Shown: positions 1 to 6,236 of the stretch, in pieces
How the letters are laid out: every line of letters starts with the position of its first letter
How positions within the stretch are numbered: position 1 is the stretch's first letter
DNA from: Leptospira paudalimensis
GTDB taxonomy: Bacteria > Spirochaetota > Leptospiria > Leptospirales > Leptospiraceae
Reading direction: 5' to 3'
Assembly: GCF_026151345.1 (NCBI RefSeq)
Contig: NZ_JAMQPR010000002.1
Coordinates: 62,001-126,000 of the forward strand
Length of the DNA stretch: 64,000 bases
Made by a program: the position numbers and the translations under genes
The notes under the pieces: model-generated
Told to the model about the DNA's origin: nothing
Seen by the model: only the letters and a program-made list of their open reading frames with translations
Database searches by the model: none

Positions 1-283
1 CATATCCGGAAAGTAATAAAACTGGATCAGCGGCTAAATGATTTGAGACCAAATCTTCCTTTAGAATATTTTTATTTTGGATCATTCGAAAAATAGAAAA
101 TACGAATGTAACAAAAACCACCAAACCAGCTAATATTTGGAGTGGTACTGGGAGTAGTCCGTAAATGGATTGGAATCCAAACATAGCTGCGAGGAGGAGA
201 AAAAGGACTAAGTTGATAGAATCATTCCAAACCAATCGAGAGTAGAGTCTCTCTTTTTCACTGAAGATTTTTTGTTGTGGCAT
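1..283 (-). CDS. Partial membrane protein (N-terminal part)
   Basis: The reverse strand reads ATG at 283 (MPQQKIF...) and stays open to the left edge of the window, so only about 94 N-terminal residues are present. Two hydrophobic stretches (roughly residues 25-42 and 47-63) suggest two membrane helices, followed by a polar segment. An AGGGAAACC stretch just before the ATG may serve as ribosome binding site. I do not recognise the family. It is divergent from the PYP operon that begins at 359, so the 75 bp between them must hold both promoters. Confidence 0.6.
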   Translation of the reverse strand, partial: MPQQKIFSEKERLYSRLVWNDSINLVLFLLLAAMFGFQSIYGLLPVPLQILAGLVVFVTFVFSIFRMIQNKNILKEDLVSNHLAADPVLLLSGY

Positions 284-322
284 TGGTTTCCCTAATTTTT
301 TGTAGGATTCATTTTTTTTGGC

Positions 323-356
323 GTATTTTTAACGAAAAATACATCTAATCATTAGA
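323..356. promoter_or_regulatory. Two inverted repeats in the divergent PYP-operon control region
   Basis: Bases 323-330 (GTATTTTT) and 335-342 (AAAAATAC) form a perfect 8-bp stem with a 4-base loop. Immediately after, 344-356 (TCTAATCATTAGA) is a perfect 13-base palindrome ending 2 bases before the ATG at 359. There is no Shine-Dalgarno in front of that ATG. The palindrome could be a regulator-binding site, and the stem a short 5' leader hairpin. Both functions are inferred from symmetry alone. Confidence 0.35.
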
Positions 357-358
357 CT

Positions 359-763
359 ATGATATTCACGAAAAGGGAAATTGAAGAACACTACCCGCTT
401 TCAGAACGTTTGCGTTTAGAGAAGGCGAAATCACAAAATTCCGTCATATATTGGATCAATGAGTTGGTCCGAAATCAAGTCAGAGGTGCAGAGGACGTGA
501 CAAGCCTCATCGAAGTCACAAAAGATTTGGTGATGCAAGTGGAAGACTTATATGCAGAAAAGGAAAATTCTGTGACGAATGCGACAGGGAATCCGTCAAA
601 TTCTATAGAGTCAGATTCGATTGAAGAACAAATCTCTGATTTATATGCGGAAAAGGAAATGTTGTTAAAGGAAACAAAAACCCATTCTATTTCTGAGGTG
701 ATGGCACTCATCCGAGGTATGGAAGAACAACTCAATTCGATGTATTCAGAATACGAAACATAA
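359..763 (+). CDS. Hypothetical coiled-coil protein upstream of PYP
   Basis: This 134-residue soluble protein has no signal peptide or membrane segment. The N-terminal ~45 residues are basic and helical-looking; the rest is acidic. The motif DLYAEKE occurs twice (about residues 63-69 and 94-100) and a degenerate third copy (SMYSEYE) ends the protein, suggesting a heptad-like or repeat-based helical bundle. It ends 26 bp before the PYP gene on the same strand, so the two are probably co-transcribed and may act together, for example as a PYP signalling partner. I do not recognise a known family. The ATG at 359 has no clear ribosome binding site and may be leaderless. Confidence 0.7.
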   Translation: MIFTKREIEEHYPLSERLRLEKAKSQNSVIYWINELVRNQVRGAEDVTSLIEVTKDLVMQVEDLYAEKENSVTNATGNPSNSIESDSIEEQISDLYAEKEMLLKETKTHSISEVMALIRGMEEQLNSMYSEYET

Positions 764-789
764 AACACATTCGAACAGGAACGAAATTA

Positions 790-1161
790 ATGAGCAAATT
801 TATTGACCCAAGTATTTTAGGTAAACTCGGATCCCTTAACCAATCGGATGCAGATGCATACCCATTTGGAATTGTAAAGGTAGATGAATCAGGTAAAATT
901 TTACTCTACAACAAATATGAATCAGAACTAGCCAATGTTCCCATTCAAACAGCGGTAGGGAAAAACTTTTTCACTGAAGTAGCCATCTGTACCAATAACC
1001 GTATTTTTTATGGAAGGTTTAAGGAAGGGATGATCTCAGGTGATTTGGACATCGCTTTCAATTATGTTTTTACTTACAAAATGAAACCTACCAATGTGGT
1101 GATTCATTTGTATCATGACAAAGGTACAAATTCAAATTGGATCTTTGTAAAATTAAGATAA
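790..1161 (+). CDS. pyp: Photoactive yellow protein (PYP) homologue, PAS-fold blue-light sensor
   Basis: The 123-residue length matches the 125-residue PYP of Halorhodospira halophila, and the two align from end to end by eye. The run VGKNFF-TEVA-CT is nearly that of PYP, and the cysteine that carries p-coumaric acid (Cys69 in H. halophila) is Cys67 here. Tyr42 and Glu46, which hydrogen-bond the phenolate, appear as Tyr40 and Glu44 in the motif YNKYE; Met100 appears as Met98. Thr50 and Arg52 are replaced by Ala48 and Val50, which in characterised PYPs would be expected to change colour or photocycle speed. AGGA lies about 10 bases before the ATG. The partner gene lies 26 bp upstream. Function as a photoreceptor is inferred from the conserved chromophore site. 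Confidence 0.93.
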   Translation: MSKFIDPSILGKLGSLNQSDADAYPFGIVKVDESGKILLYNKYESELANVPIQTAVGKNFFTEVAICTNNRIFYGRFKEGMISGDLDIAFNYVFTYKMKPTNVVIHLYHDKGTNSNWIFVKLR

Positions 1162-1216
1162 AAAAGAATCCAATTGAGTAACACTGGGGGAGGAACAAGT
1201 TTTTCCCCTTTAGTTT

Positions 1217-2632
1217 TCATTTTATCAAGTATAGTTTTTCCCTGATATATTCTTCAAGCCCTGACAAACTGAATAAATATCCAGTTTGTTTATCTTCTTC
1301 TGGGATTGGGTACCCAATTTTTTTTTCCAATTTCAAAATGAGTTCACTAAAGAGGATAGAATCCATCCCACAATCATAGATGAAATGTTGGTCTGGTTTT
1401 GGAACCGAACCCAAAATTGATTCGAGGATTTCAGGAATTGTGGTTTCCGAATTGATGTTTTGAATGTTTTTTCCCTTTTCCTTTAGCGATTGAAGCCTAA
1501 GGAATTCTTCATAACAAAAACTTGAGATTTTGGAATAGTCAGTTTTCCCGTTTGGTAATTTTGGGATTTCGTTTTGTTTGACAATCACTCTTGGAACATG
1601 ACTACTTGGGAGTTCATTGCGTAACGTCTGGTAGATGGTATCAATAGGTTGTAAAGAATCCGTAAATAACCCAATTGTATCACCTGTTTCATGATGCACT
1701 GGTACACAAAAAAACTGACCTTCTAGTCCTAAACCAAGTATTTCTGATTCAATTCGGTCCAATGACACTCGTTTCCCTTTGTGTTTGATAATACGGTCTT
1801 TCCTTCCTAAAAGATAAAATCCTAGATCCGAATTTTCTCCTAAATCCCCTGTCGCATAATATGAATTAGTGGGCAGTTTATGTAGTTCCCATGCACTCGA
1901 TTGTAAGGAATAATATTGTTTTGAAACAAATGGACTTTTGACTAAAAGTTCCTGATTTTCCTCTACGGATTGGAATTGAAATTGCAAATTTGGTAACAAT
2001 TGGAATCTGTTTTGCCTAAGTGGGTCACGGTAACCCATTCCCCCGGTTTCTGTGGACCCATAAATCTCAATGATTGAAATTTCTGTTTTTTCTCTGAGTT
2101 CCCGAGCGAGTGGAACTGGAAATTTCATCCCAGAAACAATGGCTCGTTTTGGAAGTTGCATACCTTGTGAAAATGCCAGTTGTAACTGGGGGGCAGAAGT
2201 AATGTAGAGAGTTGTTTCCGAATGGTTATATCCATCCCGAAAGACAATGGGTAAACCTAACTGTTTTGGAAGTAAATATCCCCAAAGAAGGCCGTAGAGA
2301 TGGCAAAAGGGGACTTGGACTTGGATTTCCCTTATCCCATCTAAAAAACTTTGGATTTCTTTTTCCTTTGCCCAAACCTCAAGTTCTGATTGGATTTCTT
2401 CCCACTCTTTCCATACTATTTTTGGGACTCCAGTGGACCCGGATGTCACTAAACCAAACGAGCGGTGGTTTGGTGTTTCTAAAACTGGGAGAGGGAATTG
2501 TTGGAATTGAGTTTCTAACTTCGTTCCTTGCCAAAGTGGATCTACAAGGATCGGATGGTGGAACTCTAGGTCTTCGAAAAAATTGCCAGATAAAAAGTAA
2601 TCTTTGTCAGCGAACCGTAAAAGAGAGGCCAT
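1217..2632 (-). CDS. AMP-dependent acyl ligase fused to a C-terminal carrier (ACP) domain
   Basis: The 471-residue protein is a compact ANL-family adenylating enzyme. Motifs seen in order are SGSTGVPK (residues 64-71, ATP phosphate binding), YGSTETGG (near 195), YATGDLG and GRKDRIIKHKG (hinge region). The last ~75 residues look like an acyl carrier protein, with the phosphopantetheine serine in CGMDS (Ser425). Such fusions activate a carboxylic acid as adenylate and load it onto their own carrier arm. The gene is convergent with the PYP gene (55 bp between stop codons), and PYP needs an activated p-coumaroyl thioester, so p-coumarate is a plausible substrate, but this is inference. The ribosome binding site GGAGG lies inside the terminator hairpin of the gene before it. 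Confidence 0.85.
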   Translation of the reverse strand: MASLLRFADKDYFLSGNFFEDLEFHHPILVDPLWQGTKLETQFQQFPLPVLETPNHRSFGLVTSGSTGVPKIVWKEWEEIQSELEVWAKEKEIQSFLDGIREIQVQVPFCHLYGLLWGYLLPKQLGLPIVFRDGYNHSETTLYITSAPQLQLAFSQGMQLPKRAIVSGMKFPVPLARELREKTEISIIEIYGSTETGGMGYRDPLRQNRFQLLPNLQFQFQSVEENQELLVKSPFVSKQYYSLQSSAWELHKLPTNSYYATGDLGENSDLGFYLLGRKDRIIKHKGKRVSLDRIESEILGLGLEGQFFCVPVHHETGDTIGLFTDSLQPIDTIYQTLRNELPSSHVPRVIVKQNEIPKLPNGKTDYSKISSFCYEEFLRLQSLKEKGKNIQNINSETTIPEILESILGSVPKPDQHFIYDCGMDSILFSELILKLEKKIGYPIPEEDKQTGYLFSLSGLEEYIREKLYLIK

Positions 2633-2639
2633 AAAACAA

Positions 2640-2673
2640 AAATCCTCCCCCCGTGGTTTCGGAGGAAGGATTT
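2640..2673 (-). terminator. Terminator hairpin that also carries a ribosome binding site
   Basis: Read on the minus strand, a GC-rich stem (AAATCCTTCCTCC paired with GGGGGGAGGATTT) is followed by TTGTTTT. It lies after the LruC-type gene (stop at 2697) and directly before the ligase ATG at 2632. The 3' arm contains GGAGG about 11 bases before that ATG, so any read-through transcript would have its ribosome binding site sequestered. Confidence 0.6.
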
Positions 2674-2696
2674 CTTTTGTTTAGGTAGAATTGTTT

Positions 2697-4460
2697 TTAA
2701 GCAGCTTTTGGATTTCCCATTTTACGTTTCATGAGAAAACCTAACGCAGCTCCTACGACGATGAGGCTTGCTGATACTTCAAATGCGTTATTACGAACCG
2801 CTTTGATGAGGTAAGCAGTAAATCCATTGTCTGTGTAAAAATCACTCACTCTAACTACATAAGATGGACGGTTTGGTGCAGGGATTTGGTCGATGTGTAA
2901 ATACCAATCCTTATGAGCAACACCATTGGAGTTCATCCAAGAGTTAAAGAAAATGTAACCAGAAGTAGATGGTTTGCGAATGTCAGCACCTTCTGTTGGG
3001 TGGTTGAAAACACCTGGAACGATGATCGCCCAAGGGAAACCATTTTTGTCTAGGAAAGCGTCTTTTCCTTTTGCATCTTTGAAGTAACCTGGACGGAAAA
3101 TTTGTCTGAAAACACCGTCAGTTTTTTGGTTGATTGCAAGGAAGTAGTTTAGGTGTCCCCCAACTAGGTTCTTAGTCGCATTCAAATCCACTGGTTCTTC
3201 GAAAGTAATTGTAACTTGTGCAGTTACCCCTCTTACAAAGTCATTGATTGTAAAAGTAGATCCAGCTGCAGGAGCATTTTTCTTTCCAAACAATGTTTTA
3301 TCAGAACTTGGGAGGATTAATACACCACGTTTGAGTTGTGCAGGAGTTAGTGTTCCACCAGTGCAATCACCTGCAGTATTGGCAGTGTATTTGGGAGCAG
3401 AAGCACATCCATTCCATGGGTTTCCACTTCCGTCTAGGTAACTGATTTGAACAGTTGCATTTGTTGGAACATCAAGTGAAAGTCTCAATTCGTGATTGTA
3501 ACCTGCACCTTTTGCAACATGTGTATAAGTTCCACGAATGATCTTTACTTTGTTAGTTGGAGTTTTATCCATCTCAGTACTAAAAACTGTAGAGTGGTCG
3601 TTTAAATCCGCATCCCCTGCAGAAGGGAACATGTCCTCAAATGCAATTGTATAACGTCCAGATCTTGCAATGGTTGCTAAGCTTGGATCATCTGGGAATT
3701 CGTCAAAATTATTGGCAATTCCATCACAATCAGAGTCAACTGCTTGCACACAACCATTCACAGGTTGGAAATTGGTAGTGTCTACATTGATCACTGGTGC
3801 TACAACAACAGTACCCTCAGAATTGGAGCCAGTTGCTGGTTGTTGTACAGGAGCTGAACCCACGATTTCAACAACTTCACCTGTTGTTGGATTCACACCC
3901 ACAACGCTGATATCTACAGAAACAACTGTAGGAGGAACACTGATTGGAATGGTGACTGAACCATTGCTGTCAGTAGTTCCGACTCCTACAACATTTGGTT
4001 CCCCTGTTGTAATGGACTCAGTCACAGTGACAGGAGCGTTAGTCACAGGACCAGCCTCATTCACAATCACAACAGTAACTGGTACAGTGATATTTGTTTC
4101 AAAATTAAAATCTCCACCATTGGTTTGGTCAACCACAGTCGTTGTTGTTTCATTATTAACGGTTGTGGGAGCAGGTGTTGGAGCCGCTGGAGTTGGTGTA
4201 GGAGTGACTACGGAAGGAGTATCGGAATTACCAGTATCACCAGTGTTTGTATTGGCATCAGGTGTTGTTACTTGGCTTGGATCTGTTGTTTCCAATCCTA
4301 CCACAGTAAATGTTCCATCACCATCATTTGCGGAAGCCGTAGTGGCCTGTGTGGTTCCATCGCCGAGCCCTAAAAAGGGGAGTAATAACATTCCTTTTTT
4401 CTTATTGGAGCAATCCAGAAGAAAGAGTGGAAGCACCAAAAGAATGATCCATCGATTCAT
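2697..4460 (-). CDS. LruC-domain lipoprotein
   Basis: The 587-residue product starts with a lipoprotein signal (lipobox LLDC, Cys at about 17). Residues ~35-225 are rich in Thr, Val, Pro and Gly, with a bacterial Ig-like stretch around the repeated TTGE motifs. A calcium-type DSDCDGIANNFDEFPDD element (about 243-259) precedes the LruC/DUF4842-type domain, recognisable by FPSAGDADLNDH near its start and NGFPWAIIVPG, FNHPTEGADI and DWYLH later. Unusually, the C-terminus has a hydrophobic helix followed by MKRKMG. LruC of pathogenic leptospires is an outer-membrane lipoprotein recognised in recurrent uveitis; whether this is its orthologue or a paralogue cannot be told here. A GGTAGGA stretch lies just upstream of the ATG. 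Confidence 0.8.
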   Translation of the reverse strand: MNRWIILLVLPLFLLDCSNKKKGMLLLPFLGLGDGTTQATTASANDGDGTFTVVGLETTDPSQVTTPDANTNTGDTGNSDTPSVVTPTPTPAAPTPAPTTVNNETTTTVVDQTNGGDFNFETNITVPVTVVIVNEAGPVTNAPVTVTESITTGEPNVVGVGTTDSNGSVTIPISVPPTVVSVDISVVGVNPTTGEVVEIVGSAPVQQPATGSNSEGTVVVAPVINVDTTNFQPVNGCVQAVDSDCDGIANNFDEFPDDPSLATIARSGRYTIAFEDMFPSAGDADLNDHSTVFSTEMDKTPTNKVKIIRGTYTHVAKGAGYNHELRLSLDVPTNATVQISYLDGSGNPWNGCASAPKYTANTAGDCTGGTLTPAQLKRGVLILPSSDKTLFGKKNAPAAGSTFTINDFVRGVTAQVTITFEEPVDLNATKNLVGGHLNYFLAINQKTDGVFRQIFRPGYFKDAKGKDAFLDKNGFPWAIIVPGVFNHPTEGADIRKPSTSGYIFFNSWMNSNGVAHKDWYLHIDQIPAPNRPSYVVRVSDFYTDNGFTAYLIKAVRNNAFEVSASLIVVGAALGFLMKRKMGNPKAA

Positions 4461-4628
4461 ATTTTTTTCCTACCTATATAGGGGATTAAACGACAAATAT
4501 TGAAAATAATCAACGCTTTTGCGAAAAAATTTAGGGAAATCCATGGGATTTCTGGGTAGAAGTACGAACAGGAATCAAAAAAAAGGACAATTTTTGAAAC
4601 TGATCAGACATAATTGCTTAAAAAAACA

Positions 4629-5360
4629 TCATTTTCCCTTTTTTGCAATGTGGGCAACTGCATTTCCGAAGACAAAATTCTGGAAACGAACATTAGTAAA
4701 TCCAACCTCATTTAGGATGAGAGAAAGTGATTCTTGGTCAGGGTAAAGTTTGGAAGAATGGGGGAGGTAATCAAACATTTCGTTTTGTTTCCCGTACAAC
4801 AAATGCCCAAACAAAGGGACGATTTTAAAAAAGTAAAAATCAGCAAAATATTTCAGGAATTTGGGTCTCACACGACCAACATCCAAATTGACATACACTC
4901 CATCTTTCTTTAACACACGTTTGATCTCAAATAGGCATTTTTTTAAATCAGAAACATTCCTAAGGCCAAAACCCATGGTTACAATATCAAAACTCCCTTC
5001 GGAAAATTGTTTCAGGTCCATAGCATCACCTACAAGGAGTTTAACCTGTGTTTTCCCTTCCACTTTCGGGAAGGCATAGGATAACATCTGTTCTGAAAAA
5101 TCGAGTCCTACCACTGTTTGCAATTGGGGGTCCAAGGATAACCGATAGGTAATATCACCTGTACCACAACAAAGATCCAGTGCAGAAGTTGCGTTAGGGA
5201 CCTCTTTTTTCGCTTCTTTGACAACCCAATCCTTCCAGATTCGATGTAGGTAAAAACTATTCCAATCGTTGAATCTGTCGTAAGCTCTCGCGATTCCATC
5301 AAAGTTCTTTCTCACATATTCGGGTTTCTTTTCTTGGGAAGGCAGTTTGTATTGGTTCAT
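4629..5360 (-). CDS. ubiE: Demethylmenaquinone methyltransferase UbiE/MenG
   Basis: This SAM-dependent C-methyltransferase makes the last methylation of menaquinone. At the chosen ATG (MNQYKLP, 243 residues) the product has the usual family length. Visible motifs are FDGIARAYDRFN near the N-terminus, the SAM-binding LDLCCGTGDITY, the GLDFSEQML acidic loop and GFGLRNV. A start at 5378 (MDVSTS) is also in frame. The reading frame stays open to 5861, but that extension runs antisense through exbB and is not part of the gene. It is head-to-head with exbB, with start codons 16 bases apart or overlapping depending on the start chosen. Confidence 0.92.
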   Translation of the reverse strand: MNQYKLPSQEKKPEYVRKNFDGIARAYDRFNDWNSFYLHRIWKDWVVKEAKKEVPNATSALDLCCGTGDITYRLSLDPQLQTVVGLDFSEQMLSYAFPKVEGKTQVKLLVGDAMDLKQFSEGSFDIVTMGFGLRNVSDLKKCLFEIKRVLKKDGVYVNLDVGRVRPKFLKYFADFYFFKIVPLFGHLLYGKQNEMFDYLPHSSKLYPDQESLSLILNEVGFTNVRFQNFVFGNAVAHIAKKGK

Positions 5361-5376
5361 AGAGGTCGATACATCC

Positions 5377-5841
5377 ATGAATTGGACATTTTCAATTCCC
5401 GCAATTTTGATTTTTATTCTTCTTTTGGCTTTTTCGATGATTTCTTTGGCTTCTTTTTTGCGATTGTTCCTTGGATTTCGAAAATTGGAAGAAAAGGAAA
5501 CAAGAATGAACTGTTTCCCGAAAGTACCATCTGAAGATGAGTTGGATCTGTTTTTTTCTCCCTTAGAACGAACTACCCATTGGTTCCCAACCATAGCTTC
5601 CTTAGCCATGTTACTTGGTTTACTTGGAACAGTGATTGGGATCAACACTGCCTTTGGTGAAATGGAAGCCCAAAAAAAGGTAAGTTTGGAAGTATTGGCA
5701 GGTGGAATCAAAGATGCTTTGAATACTACTATCGCTGGGTTACTTGTAGCTATCCCTTCCTTGTTTTTCCATCGAATCATTGAGAATAAAATTCGATATA
5801 TATCGGAACTGATCGCAAAAGACCATACCAAAACAGAATGA
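5377..5841 (+). CDS. exbB: ExbB/TolQ/MotA-family proton channel subunit
   Basis: This 154-residue inner-membrane protein has three hydrophobic helices (about residues 6-30, 71-92 and 112-132). The family signature is in the second and third: ASLAMLLGLLGTVIGI and GIKDALNTTIAGLLVAIPS. With ExbD it forms the proton-driven motor that energises TonB-dependent outer-membrane uptake or similar systems. The ATG at 5377 follows AGAGGT by about 11 bases; a TTG at 5347 would add ten residues. It overlaps exbD by four bases (ATGA), which implies translational coupling. No TonB or receptor gene lies next to it. Confidence 0.88.
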   Translation: MNWTFSIPAILIFILLLAFSMISLASFLRLFLGFRKLEEKETRMNCFPKVPSEDELDLFFSPLERTTHWFPTIASLAMLLGLLGTVIGINTAFGEMEAQKKVSLEVLAGGIKDALNTTIAGLLVAIPSLFFHRIIENKIRYISELIAKDHTKTE

Positions 5842-6233
5842 AACTCAGAAAACCTAAACAAGAATCAGGAATTGATATTAGTAGTTTGATTGATGTTTTG
5901 TTTATCCTTTTAATCTTTTTAATGTTAGCTGTTCGATTTTCAGAACCAACATCATCCCTCTCATTGGATTTACCCAAATCAAAAACCGAAAGTATTGGAA
6001 ATGAAACCTATGCTTTCAAAATTCAAATCAGAGCTAGTGGTGATCTATATAAGGATGATACCAAAATGGATATGGATAAATTTGTAAAAACCTTAGAGAT
6101 CAATTCTGATCCAAACAAAACTGTAATCTTAGAAGTACACCAACACATCGAATTTGGAACTTTTGTTACAGTCACAGACATTTTAAAACAAAAAAATTAC
6201 CAAAAAATAGACATCAAAACTGAAAAACAATGA
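5838..6233 (+). CDS. exbD: ExbD/TolR-family protein
   Basis: The 131-residue product has a short cytoplasmic N-terminus, one membrane helix (about residues 17-38) and a periplasmic domain. The helix carries the conserved aspartate in SSLIDVLFILLIFL, the proton-relay residue of the ExbD/TolR family. The C-terminal periplasmic domain has the usual pattern up to TDILKQ. Translation is coupled to exbB by the ATGA overlap. The gene ends 3 bp before the stop codon of the convergent histidine kinase gene. Confidence 0.88.
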   Translation: MKLRKPKQESGIDISSLIDVLFILLIFLMLAVRFSEPTSSLSLDLPKSKTESIGNETYAFKIQIRASGDLYKDDTKMDMDKFVKTLEINSDPNKTVILEVHQHIEFGTFVTVTDILKQKNYQKIDIKTEKQ

Positions 6234-6236
6234 CCT

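Noticed and set aside
3670..4503. Long 277-codon open frame opposite the LruC-type gene
   Set aside because: It is the antisense shadow of a Thr/Val/Pro-rich coding region, is low-complexity, and has no ribosome binding site or recognisable domain.
5361..5861. N-terminal extension of ubiE
   Set aside because: The extra ~165 residues run antisense through exbB and match no UbiE protein; the family start is at MNQYKLP.
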